A stretch of DNA of 64,000 bases from Actinomycetes bacterium (GTDB lineage Bacteria > Actinomycetota > Actinomycetes > Actinomycetales > Microbacteriaceae). The notes beneath the pieces are model-generated. The model was not told where the DNA came from. It saw only the letters and a list, made by a program, of their open reading frames with translations, and did not search any database. The position numbers were made by a program, and so were the translations under genes. Shown here in pieces: positions 29,376 through 37,713 of the stretch; position 1 is the first letter of the stretch, and the number at the start of each line of letters is the position of its first letter. The DNA lies in assembly GCA_029777095.1 (NCBI GenBank), contig JAKOTS010000057.1, forward strand, positions 1 through 64,000, given 5' to 3'.

Positions 29376-30698
29376 CTACTTGTTAGCGACAAGGCTCTCC
29401 AGCTTTGTCTGGGCCGCGTCGAGGGTGGCCTTCGCGTCACCCTGACCGGAGATAATCGTCAGCCACGCCTCTTCGATGACCTTCTGCGCCTCGGCGCCAC
29501 GGTCAATCGACGGGATCGGCGTTGCGTAGCTCATCGCTTCGCTCAGGCGGATACTGCCCTCGGGCGCGTTGTCGGTGAAGGCACTCGACTTCGCCACCGA
29601 TTCGCGTGCGGGCACGATGGTGCCACCGATGGTGGCGAAGTACTCACCGGCATCCTTCGACATCAAGAACTTGATGAAGGTCCAGGCGGCCTCCTGGTTC
29701 TTGCTGTTCTTCGCGATGTTCCAGGCATCCCAACCCACTGGCGACCCGTTCGTCGTCTTGGTGGGCCAGTTGACGACCACCGTGTCGGCGACCATGTCGA
29801 GATTACGGATGCTGAGGACCGGCCAACGACCACCGTTGAGGCTTGCGAGCTTGCCCTGCTTGTAGGCTGCCTCGGCGTCAAACTGCCCGCCCGGTTCGGG
29901 TGAGAGCCCCTCGGCGACGAGCTGGCGTGCCATCTCGGCCGATTGGATCGCGGCGGGGCTGTTGTACGTCGGCTTTGTCCAGTCCGCGTTGAAGGTGCTC
30001 GCACCGTTCGTGGTCAGCCACGGCATTGCATCACCGAAGTAGCTCGACCCAGCGGCCTGAATGTAGGCGCCGGTCTTGTCTTTGATCGCGTGGCCGGCCG
30101 CGAGATATTCGTCCCACGTCCAGTTGCCATCAGCCGGGATCGTGACCCCCGCGGCGTCGAAGACCGACTTGTTGAGGTACATGCCCATGGTGTTGAACCC
30201 GCCCGGAATGAAGAGCGTTTCACCATTGGGGCCCGACGCAAACTCCTCGTTGAACTGCTTCAACTTGGGGTTGATGTCGGCCCAGTAGTCATCGACGACT
30301 GCCTTGTCTTGTTCGATGAACGGGCCGAGGTCGGCGAGCACACCCTTTGACGCGAAGAGGCGCTGCCCCTCGGTTGCCACCTGGATGATGTCGATGACCT
30401 GCCCACCGGCGAGCCGCGTGGCGACGGTGTTCGAGAAGTCGGCCCAGTTGCCGGCTGGGATGCCCTGGGCCTTGAGCTTGATGTCGGGGTACTGCTTGTT
30501 GAACTCTGCAAAGAGCGCGTTGAACGCCTTCTGCTGGTTGGCGTCACCGAGGTAAACGAAGGTCAGCTCGCCACTATCGGGACTCCCCGACGGGCTGCTG
30601 CCTCCACCACCTCCGCCGCCTGAACACCCGGCAATCAACACACTTGTCGTGGCGATGGCAAGCACTGCAAGTGCTGTTCTGCCTCTTCTGAAACGCAT
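29376..30698 (-). CDS. extracellular sugar-binding lipoprotein of the CUT1 ABC transporter
   Basis: Lipobox VLIAGCSGGGGGG; FNKQYPDIKLKAQGIPAGNWADFSNTVATRLAGGQVIDI; start MRFRRGRTAL. Confidence 0.92.
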   Translation of the reverse strand: MRFRRGRTALAVLAIATTSVLIAGCSGGGGGGGSSPSGSPDSGELTFVYLGDANQQKAFNALFAEFNKQYPDIKLKAQGIPAGNWADFSNTVATRLAGGQVIDIIQVATEGQRLFASKGVLADLGPFIEQDKAVVDDYWADINPKLKQFNEEFASGPNGETLFIPGGFNTMGMYLNKSVFDAAGVTIPADGNWTWDEYLAAGHAIKDKTGAYIQAAGSSYFGDAMPWLTTNGASTFNADWTKPTYNSPAAIQSAEMARQLVAEGLSPEPGGQFDAEAAYKQGKLASLNGGRWPVLSIRNLDMVADTVVVNWPTKTTNGSPVGWDAWNIAKNSKNQEAAWTFIKFLMSKDAGEYFATIGGTIVPARESVAKSSAFTDNAPEGSIRLSEAMSYATPIPSIDRGAEAQKVIEEAWLTIISGQGDAKATLDAAQTKLESLVANK

Positions 30699-30817
30699 CG
30701 CATCCTCCTCAGACTTGAGACTCGTCGGTGAGTCACCACGGAAGGGGAGCATTGGCATCGATTCTCCGGTGCTCGTAAACGTGGCGGGTCGGATGACCTC
30801 TCACGCAGGAGGCTAGG

Positions 30818-30831
30818 AGAAATCGATTTCA
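30818..30831. promoter_or_regulatory. LacI operator 3 (upstream of the sugar-binding protein gene)
   Basis: AGAAATCGATTTCA. Confidence 0.82.
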
Positions 30832-30977
30832 TCCACAAGGGCCTGAGCGAGCGCTCGCACTTGCCCACTCGAGCGCGATTGCATGGATTGTTACGGGGAA
30901 TCGAAAACCCACGCGATTTTCCGGGGCTGTCGCCCGGCAGGGCCGTTGACAGCCCGGGAGTGTGTCACTAGATTGAC

Positions 30978-30999
30978 TGAAATCGATTGCACAATCGAT
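30978..30999. promoter_or_regulatory. LacI operator 4 (upstream of the DUF2961 gene), composite site
   Basis: TGAAATCGATTGCA overlapping ATCGATTG-CA-CAATCGAT. Confidence 0.85.
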
Positions 31000-31038
31000 G
31001 GACGCGTCATGCCAGAACACGAGGAAGTGCCTGTCAAG

Positions 31039-32187
31039 ATGAATACACAATCGCCGCTCAATTCCGGCCTTTCGAGCCCCGGACTTTCGAGCATCGCTGG
31101 CCTGCGGCCGCTGCGCACGAGATCGATCTCGCCAGAAAACTTCGACGGCAGCGTCGGCGGCGGCGCACGCGCCACCGAGGGCACCGGCGCAGCGTGCGCC
31201 GTCGACCTCGGACCGGGCTGGAAGATCTCACCGAGCGTCGACATCAAGGCCGGCGACACTTTCGACCTCGCGAACATTTCGGGCGCCGGCAAGATCACCC
31301 ACATCTGGATCACGACACACACCGACAACTGGCGCACCCTCATCCTCCGCGCCTACTGGGACGGCGCCGACGAGCCCGCGGTCGAGGTGCCCTACGGCGA
31401 CTTCTTCTGCAACGGCTGGGGCGTGTTCGCGCAGGTCACTTCGCAGGTGATCGCCGCGAACCCGCACGGCGGGTTCAACTCGTACTGGCCGATGCCGTTT
31501 CGCACCGGCGCGCGCCTCACCGTCGAGAACACCTCGGTCGTCGACGTACGCGTGTACTACCAAATCACGTACGAAGAGGGCGGCAACTACGAGAACGACG
31601 GCTACTTCCACGCCCAGTGGCGCCGCTCGAACCCGCTCGACGAGGCAACACCCCACGTCCTCGTGGAGGGCGTCGAAGGGCAGGGCCACTACGTCGGCAC
31701 CTACATCGCGTGGGGGGTCAACTCCAACGGGTGGTGGGGCGAGGGCGAGGTGAAGTTCTACCTCGATGACGACGTCGAGCACCCGACAATCTGCGGCACC
31801 GGCACCGAGGATTACTTCGGTGGGGCCTGGAACTTCGATGTGCCTGGTGAGGGCTACACCGCGTTCTCGACGCCATATTTGGGGATGCCGCAGGTGATCC
31901 GGCCCGATGGGCTCTACGTCAGCCAGCAGCGATTCGGGCTCTACAGGTGGCACCTGCCCGACCCGATCTTCTTCTCGAAGCGGCTCGCGAAGGTCGATGT
32001 GCAGGCGCTCGGTTGGAAGAGCGGATGGCGCTACCTGCCGCTGCGCGACGACATCGCCTCGACCGCCCTGTTCTACCTCGACCGGCCCACCGCCCGTCGA
32101 CCGAAGTCGCCCTCGGCCGACGACATGGAGGTACACCTAGGCACAAGCGCGGTGCCCGACCTCGGTGCGACACCGCCGCGGTCATAG
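31039..32187 (+). CDS. DUF2961/GH172-family glycoside hydrolase (candidate exo-alpha-D-arabinofuranosidase), no signal peptide
   Basis: RTRSISPENFDGSVGGG; EVPYGDFFCNGWG; GTGTEDYFGGAWNF; GLYRWHLPDPIFF. Confidence 0.92.
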   Translation: MNTQSPLNSGLSSPGLSSIAGLRPLRTRSISPENFDGSVGGGARATEGTGAACAVDLGPGWKISPSVDIKAGDTFDLANISGAGKITHIWITTHTDNWRTLILRAYWDGADEPAVEVPYGDFFCNGWGVFAQVTSQVIAANPHGGFNSYWPMPFRTGARLTVENTSVVDVRVYYQITYEEGGNYENDGYFHAQWRRSNPLDEATPHVLVEGVEGQGHYVGTYIAWGVNSNGWWGEGEVKFYLDDDVEHPTICGTGTEDYFGGAWNFDVPGEGYTAFSTPYLGMPQVIRPDGLYVSQQRFGLYRWHLPDPIFFSKRLAKVDVQALGWKSGWRYLPLRDDIASTALFYLDRPTARRPKSPSADDMEVHLGTSAVPDLGATPPRS

Positions 32188-32199
32188 CGGGGCTGGTCT

Positions 32200-33363
32200 T
32201 CAGCCCGACACCTTGTCGAGATGCACTGAGAACCAGAACACGTTGTACGGGCCCCACTGCGAGAGATCGAAGTAGACCGTGCGCCCGTCGTCGCTCACAT
32301 AGCGCGGGTTCATGTAGGGCGCGTACAGGCCCGGATATTCGGTGCCCGACACAATCTCGAGCGGGTCGCCCCACGGCCCCCACGGGGTGAGCCCTTCGCG
32401 CATGTACGCCGAGCCGCCATCCGAGTACGTCATCAGCCAGCGCTCGAGGTAGTTCGAATACATCACCGACATCTCGCCGATCGTGCCATCGAGCACGATC
32501 GCGGCGTCGTCCATCTGCGCGCTCCACTTGGGTGAACCCGAGGCATCGGTGCCGGTGAAATAGCTGTAGGCACCGGCATCCTCAACCGCGTCCGTCGTCG
32601 CAGGCACGCGCATGAGCGCGACGCCGCCAAATCGGCCGGCAGGAATCGCCCAGATGTAGACGTAGTCGGTGCCGCCTTCGCGCACCTGCACCGTCGCGAA
32701 CTGAATGAAGTTTGAGTCGCCCGGCCAGCGAACGCCCTCGACCTGGGTCCAGGTTTGGCCCTGGTCGATTGACTTTGCAAGGCCGCTGTAACCGGCATCC
32801 CACATGCCCGCATCGCCCCAGTGCGAGACCGACATGTAGGCCAGGTACATCGCGTCGCCGATCGCGAACGCGTGCGTGGGAATCTTGGTGACCTCGCCGC
32901 TGCCATCGCCCGGCCCGTGATCGCCCTCGACCAGTGCCGCCGCGAGCCCGATCGCATCTTCGGCCCACCCGCCAAAGGTGATGCCGTCGCTCGGGTCGTC
33001 GTCGGTGCTCCACGCCATCACGTTCGAGCGCCACATGCCGCCCTCGCCGCCATAGGCATCCGGGTCGCGCAGTCCGAACGTATCGCCAAAGAAGAAGTAG
33101 GTGCGATCGTCGACCGTCAGCATCGAGCCGAGGTCGGTACCGGCAACGCCCACCGCCTCGGTGTCGTTGATTGCCCCCGGGCCGGTGAGCTGGGCGATTT
33201 CTTTCAACCCGCTCACGCCCGAGAGCACAAAGGGGCGATCCGCGTCGGGGCTGACGTCGACCCGGCCGCCGCCAGCGCCCCCGGCGCTACACGCGCCGAG
33301 CAGCAACGCGAGCGCGGTGGCCGCGCCGATGGTCACAAGCAACTGCGATGCTCGAGTGCGCAT
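32200..33363 (-). CDS. DUF4185/GH183-family secreted lipoprotein (candidate endo-D-arabinanase)
   Basis: Lipobox LLLGACSAG; TYFFFGDTFGLRDPDAYGGEGGMWRSNVMAWSTDDDPSDGITF; LYAPYMNPRYVSDDGRTVYFDLSQWGPYNVFW. Confidence 0.88.
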   Translation of the reverse strand: MRTRASQLLVTIGAATALALLLGACSAGGAGGGRVDVSPDADRPFVLSGVSGLKEIAQLTGPGAINDTEAVGVAGTDLGSMLTVDDRTYFFFGDTFGLRDPDAYGGEGGMWRSNVMAWSTDDDPSDGITFGGWAEDAIGLAAALVEGDHGPGDGSGEVTKIPTHAFAIGDAMYLAYMSVSHWGDAGMWDAGYSGLAKSIDQGQTWTQVEGVRWPGDSNFIQFATVQVREGGTDYVYIWAIPAGRFGGVALMRVPATTDAVEDAGAYSYFTGTDASGSPKWSAQMDDAAIVLDGTIGEMSVMYSNYLERWLMTYSDGGSAYMREGLTPWGPWGDPLEIVSGTEYPGLYAPYMNPRYVSDDGRTVYFDLSQWGPYNVFWFSVHLDKVSG

Positions 33364-33396
33364 GATCCCCCTCGATCGATGTGCCTCGAGCGTACT

Positions 33397-33410
33397 CGGC
33401 ATCGATTTCA
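33397..33410. promoter_or_regulatory. LacI half-degenerate operator 5 (upstream of the DUF4185 gene)
   Basis: CGGCATCGATTTCA; one intact half (ATCGATTTCA). Confidence 0.6.
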
Positions 33411-33417
33411 GAGAGAA

Positions 33418-33454
33418 GGGCGCAGGCGCCCAAAAGTGAGGTGCGCCTGCGCCC
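33418..33454. terminator. hairpin at the 3' end of hspR
   Basis: GGGCGCAGGCGC / GCGCCTGCGCCC, 12-bp stem. Confidence 0.5.
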
Positions 33455-33472
33455 CAAAAAGAGAGGTGCGGG

Positions 33473-33934
33473 TTAGCGCTGGTCGTCTTCGCCGGCTTGC
33501 GGATGCATCGACCCCGGCCGCCACAGCACCACATCGGTCTGCCGGCGAAGCCGGGTTCCGGCCCGCAGCGTCACGACAGAGCCGGTTGCGGCGGCGGCGA
33601 ACACGCGCCCACCTGGGCGCTGCTCGCGCTCGGCGGCGAGGAGCCCTTCGAGCTCAGCCACCCGGCGGTGCAACGAATGCACCTGTTCTTCGAGCAGCAA
33701 CACCCGCGAGATTGCGGGCAGGCTCATGCCGTCCGCCGACAGGCGTGCCACCTCGCGCAGCTGCTCGATGTTGCGGGTCGAGTAGCGCCGCGAACCACCG
33801 CGAGTACGACCGGGAACCACAAGGCCCAACCGGTCGTACTGTCGCAGTGTTTGCGGGTGCATTCCCGCAAGCTCGGCCGCAATCGCGATCGCAAACAGCG
33901 GGACATCCTCATCGATCGAGGCATCCATCGTCAT
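33473..33934 (-). CDS. hspR: MerR-type heat shock repressor HspR
   Basis: FAIAIAAELAGMHPQTLRQYDRLGLVVPGRTRGGSRRYSTRNIEQLREVARLSADGMSLPAI; last gene after dnaK-grpE-dnaJ. Confidence 0.93.
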   Translation of the reverse strand: MTMDASIDEDVPLFAIAIAAELAGMHPQTLRQYDRLGLVVPGRTRGGSRRYSTRNIEQLREVARLSADGMSLPAISRVLLLEEQVHSLHRRVAELEGLLAAEREQRPGGRVFAAAATGSVVTLRAGTRLRRQTDVVLWRPGSMHPQAGEDDQR

Positions 33935-33966
33935 TCACCTCACTCATTAGACCGAACATGCGGCGC

Positions 33967-34953
33967 CTAGCCTCTTGCCTTCGCCATCAGTTCGTCACGC
34001 GGGTTCTCACCCGGTTCGACCTCGCGGTACTTCTCGAGCGCCTCGCGCGCGGCGTCGTCAAGGTGTGCCGGAACGGCAACCTGCACGACGGCGAGCAAAT
34101 CGCCCGTGCCCTTCGTGCTCGTGATGCCGCGGCCTTTGACACGCAGCACCCGACCACTCGGGGTTCCCGGCGCGACCCGCAATTTCACGGGGTCACCGCC
34201 GAGGGTCGGCACCTCAATGGTGGCGCCGAGGGCTGCCTCCACGAAGGTGACGGGAACGGTCACGCGAAGGTTGAGACCATCGCGTTCGAAGACCGGGTGC
34301 TTGCGCACCTTCACCTGCACGACGATGTCGCCGTTTTCGCCGCCGTCCGGTGAGGGACGACCGCGGCCGCGGAGGCGGATCTTCTGCCCGTCGGCAACGC
34401 CGGCGGGAATCTTGACCTTGAATGGCCGACCGTCTTCGCCCTGCAGCGAGATCGTCTCGCCACGCGCCGCCGTCACGAAATCGAGCGTGGTGCGTGCCGT
34501 GACGTCTTGACCCTTGGTGGGGCCGCCAAAGCCGCGGTATCCGCCGCTCGTCTGACCAAAACCACCACCCTGCTGGCCAAAGAGGCCACCAAAGAGGTCT
34601 TCGTAACTCTGCCCGGAGGCCTGCGGGCGGCCGCGGCCGCCACCCTGCTGGCCGAACCTGCTGAACACGTCATCGAAGCCCTGGTTGCTCTGGCCACCCG
34701 CGGTGAAGCGGGCGCCAGAGCCCATGGCGCGAATCTGGTCGTATTCGGCGCGCTGTTCGGCGTCAGAGAGCACCGAGTACGCCTCGCTGATCTCTTTAAA
34801 CTTGGCCTCGGCGGCGGCATCACCCTGATTTGAGTCGGGGTGATATTTGCGGGCGAGCTTCCGATAGGTCTTTTTCAGCTCGGCAGCGTCGACCGTCTTG
34901 GCCACACCCAGCGTCTTGTAGAAGTCCTTATCGAACCAATCCTGACTCGCCAT
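33967..34953 (-). CDS. dnaJ: DnaJ-family co-chaperone (DnaJ1/CbpA type without zinc finger)
   Basis: DFYKTLGVAKTVDAAELKKTYRKLARKYHPDSNQGD; G/F-rich linker; no CxxCxGxG repeats. Confidence 0.92.
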   Translation of the reverse strand: MASQDWFDKDFYKTLGVAKTVDAAELKKTYRKLARKYHPDSNQGDAAAEAKFKEISEAYSVLSDAEQRAEYDQIRAMGSGARFTAGGQSNQGFDDVFSRFGQQGGGRGRPQASGQSYEDLFGGLFGQQGGGFGQTSGGYRGFGGPTKGQDVTARTTLDFVTAARGETISLQGEDGRPFKVKIPAGVADGQKIRLRGRGRPSPDGGENGDIVVQVKVRKHPVFERDGLNLRVTVPVTFVEAALGATIEVPTLGGDPVKLRVAPGTPSGRVLRVKGRGITSTKGTGDLLAVVQVAVPAHLDDAAREALEKYREVEPGENPRDELMAKARG

Positions 34954-34960
34954 ATCGCCT

Positions 34961-35602
34961 CTATTCCGCCGGAACCGCGACGACGACCTTTGCGGGTCGA
35001 AGCTCTACGGAACCCAGCATGTAGCCGATTTCGACGACCTCGAGGATCGTTGGCTCGGTCGCACCCGGGGTGGGAGCCTGGAAGATTGCTTCGTGGCGTT
35101 GCGGGTCGAACAGCTCGCCCGCCTCACCGTACGATTCGAGGCCCATTTTCTCGGCAACGAAACGAATCTTCTCGGCGATGGTCGCGAAGGCGCTCCCAGG
35201 TTCGAGGTCACCGTGCTTTTCTGCCCGGTCGAGGTCATCGAGCGCGGGCAGCAGGCTGCGTGCAGCCTCGCCCTTCGCGCGCTCGATCTCGACCAGCCGC
35301 TGCTCTTCGGTGCGCCGACGGTAGTTGGCGTACTCGGCGGTCAGCCGCTGCAGATCAGCAAGGTGCTCGGCGGCCGCCCCCGCAAGCTGCGGGTTGTGTT
35401 CGGCGAGCGCCTCGTCTTCAACGCCGTGAGCGGATGCCTCAGCCGTCTGCTCTGCGTTCAAAATGTCGTCAATCGTGAGGTCACCATCGAAGTCCGACCC
35501 GCGCGGGCCGGGGCCGGAGGCGTGTGCCTCCGACCCCTGCGTCGCTCCGGGCTGAACCTCGTCGTGACCCTCGGGGCCCTGATCGGGGTTCTTGTCCGTC
35601 AT
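34961..35602 (-). CDS. grpE: nucleotide exchange factor GrpE
   Basis: LTAEYANYRRRTEEQRLVEIERAKGEAARSLLPALDDLDRA; GYMLGSVELRPAKVVVA. Confidence 0.93.
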   Translation of the reverse strand: MTDKNPDQGPEGHDEVQPGATQGSEAHASGPGPRGSDFDGDLTIDDILNAEQTAEASAHGVEDEALAEHNPQLAGAAAEHLADLQRLTAEYANYRRRTEEQRLVEIERAKGEAARSLLPALDDLDRAEKHGDLEPGSAFATIAEKIRFVAEKMGLESYGEAGELFDPQRHEAIFQAPTPGATEPTILEVVEIGYMLGSVELRPAKVVVAVPAE

Positions 35603-35604
35603 GA

Positions 35605-37461
35605 TTACTTCTTCTCGTCCTCGTCTTCGACAACCTCTGCGTCGATCACGTCTTCGTCAGCGTCTGCCGACTCTGCGCGGTCGTCGCTGGTGTCGCTTGC
35701 GGTTTCTTGTTCCTGGCCCTGCGCGTAGATCGCTTCGCCGAGCTTCTGCTGGCTCTCGTTGAGCGCGTCGTACGCAGTCTTCACTGCGGCGTCGTCTTCA
35801 CCTGCGAGCGCGGTCTTCAGCGCGTCGACATCTGCCTGCACCGACGTCTTCACGTCTTCGGGCAGCTTGTCTTCGTTGTCCTTGATCAGCTTCTCGATCG
35901 AGTAGGTGAGCTGCTCGGCCTGGTTGCGAGTCTCTGCCGATTCGCGACGCTGCTTGTCTTCAGCCGCGTGCTCTTCAGCCTCGCGCACCATGCGCTCGAT
36001 GTCTTCCTTCGACAGCGACGAGCCGCCGGTGATCGTCATCGACTGCTCCTTGCCCGTGCCCTTGTCCTTTGCAGACACGTGCACAATGCCGTTTGCGTCG
36101 ATGTCGAACGTGACCTCGATCTGCGGGACGCCTCGGGGTGCCGGAGCGATACCCGTGAGCTCGAAGGTGCCGAGCTGCTTGTTGTCGCGCGTGAAGTCAC
36201 GCTCACCCTGGAAGACCTGGATGGCCACCGAAGGCTGGTTGTCGTCGGCGGTCGTGAAGGTCTCGCTGCGCTTGGTCGGGATGGCCGTGTTGCGCTCGAT
36301 GAGCTTGGTCATCATGCCGCCCTTGGTCTCGATACCGAGGCTCAGGGGGGTGACGTCGATCAGCAGCACGTCCTTGCGCTCGCCGCGCAGCACGCCAGCC
36401 TGGAGGGCGGCGCCGACGGCGACGACCTCGTCAGGGTTGACACCCTTGTTGGCGTCCTTACCGGTCTCCTGCTTGACGAGCTCGGCAACGGCGGGCATGC
36501 GAGTCGAACCACCAACGAGCACGACGTGGTCGATTTCGCTGACCTTGACGCCGGCTTCGCGGATGACATCTGCGAACGGCTTCTTGGTGCGGTCGAGGAG
36601 GTCCTTGGTGAGGTCTTCGAACTTGGCACGCGTGATGGTCTCAGACAGCGAAACCGGGCCGTTCTCGGTGAGCGAGAGGTAGGGAAGGTTCACGCTGGTC
36701 GAGGTCGACGAGCTGAGCTCCTTCTTTGCCTGCTCTGCAGCCTCCTTGAGGCGCTGCAGTGCGATCTTGTCGCCCGAGACGTCAACACCCGTGGTGTCCT
36801 TGAACTGCTTGATCAGGTAGTCGACGAGACGCTGGTCCCAGTCGTCGCCACCGAGGCGGTTGTCGCCTGCGGTCGAGCGCACCTGGATGGTGGAGAAGTC
36901 GTCGTCCTTGCCCACTTCGAGCAGCGAGACGTCAAACGTTCCGCCACCGAGGTCGAACACCAGGATGAGCTCGTCTTCTTTACCCTTGTCGAGGCCGTAT
37001 GCAAGCGCCGCGGCGGTGGGCTCGTTGATGATGCGGAGCACGTTCAAGCCCGCAACCTCACCGGCCTCCTTGGTTGCCTGACGCTCTGCGTCGTTGAAGT
37101 AGGCGGGCACGGTGATGACAGCGTCGGTCACGGTGTCGCCGAGGTACTCCTCAGCGTCGCGCTTGAGCTTGCCGAGAATACGGGCCGAGATCTCCTGCGG
37201 CGAGTACTTCTTGTCGTCGACCGCGAAGGTCCAGTCGGTGCCCATGTGGCGCTTGACTGAAGCAAGGGTGCGGTCAACGTTGGTGACGGCCTGGCGCTTT
37301 GCGGTCTCACCGACGAGCACCTCGCCGTCCTTGGTAAATGCGACCACCGACGGGGTGGTGCGGAAGCCTTCGGCGTTAGCGATAACCTTCGGCTCGCCAC
37401 CCTCGAGGACGGCAACGACCGAGTTCGTGGTTCCGAGGTCGATTCCCACTGCACGTGACAT
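35605..37461 (-). CDS. dnaK: molecular chaperone DnaK (Hsp70)
   Basis: [61 protein letters not shown]. Confidence 0.98.
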   Translation of the reverse strand: MSRAVGIDLGTTNSVVAVLEGGEPKVIANAEGFRTTPSVVAFTKDGEVLVGETAKRQAVTNVDRTLASVKRHMGTDWTFAVDDKKYSPQEISARILGKLKRDAEEYLGDTVTDAVITVPAYFNDAERQATKEAGEVAGLNVLRIINEPTAAALAYGLDKGKEDELILVFDLGGGTFDVSLLEVGKDDDFSTIQVRSTAGDNRLGGDDWDQRLVDYLIKQFKDTTGVDVSGDKIALQRLKEAAEQAKKELSSSTSTSVNLPYLSLTENGPVSLSETITRAKFEDLTKDLLDRTKKPFADVIREAGVKVSEIDHVVLVGGSTRMPAVAELVKQETGKDANKGVNPDEVVAVGAALQAGVLRGERKDVLLIDVTPLSLGIETKGGMMTKLIERNTAIPTKRSETFTTADDNQPSVAIQVFQGERDFTRDNKQLGTFELTGIAPAPRGVPQIEVTFDIDANGIVHVSAKDKGTGKEQSMTITGGSSLSKEDIERMVREAEEHAAEDKQRRESAETRNQAEQLTYSIEKLIKDNEDKLPEDVKTSVQADVDALKTALAGEDDAAVKTAYDALNESQQKLGEAIYAQGQEQETASDTSDDRAESADADEDVIDAEVVEDEDEKK

Positions 37462-37534
37462 ATGTGTCTCTCTCTTTCGTGTCGCGCGGGGTGCCGCGCG
37501 GCGTTGGGGTTGATCTGAAATTCTTGGGGCTGGA

Positions 37535-37555
37535 CTTGAGTCCAACAGGCTCAAT
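37535..37555. promoter_or_regulatory. HAIR-like site 1 upstream of dnaK
   Basis: CTTGAGT-N7-GCTCAAT. Confidence 0.8.
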
Positions 37556-37562
37556 GTTACAG

Positions 37563-37583
37563 GTTGAGCCAACCCGTGTCAAC
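37563..37583. promoter_or_regulatory. HAIR-like site 2 upstream of dnaK
   Basis: GTTGAGC-N7-TGTCAAC. Confidence 0.6.
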
Positions 37584-37588
37584 ACGAA

Positions 37589-37609
37589 GTTGATATGAGC
37601 TAGCTCAAC
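37589..37609. promoter_or_regulatory. HAIR-like site 3 upstream of dnaK
   Basis: GTTGATA-N7-GCTCAAC. Confidence 0.65.
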
Positions 37610-37713
37610 TTTGAAGCTCCCTTTTTTGAGGCACCGCGGCCACAATTCTCGAGGTGCCGCGGCGCGCCGCCAGAGACACCCATCGTTCATCAATTCGCCG
37701 TAGCGTGACCACC

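Noticed and set aside
31039-32187. DUF2961 protein as difructose dianhydride hydrolase in an inulin locus
   Set aside because: Possible for GH172, but DUF4185, GH116 and FucI-like/FGGY neighbours fit D-arabinan better; no fructan-specific gene seen.
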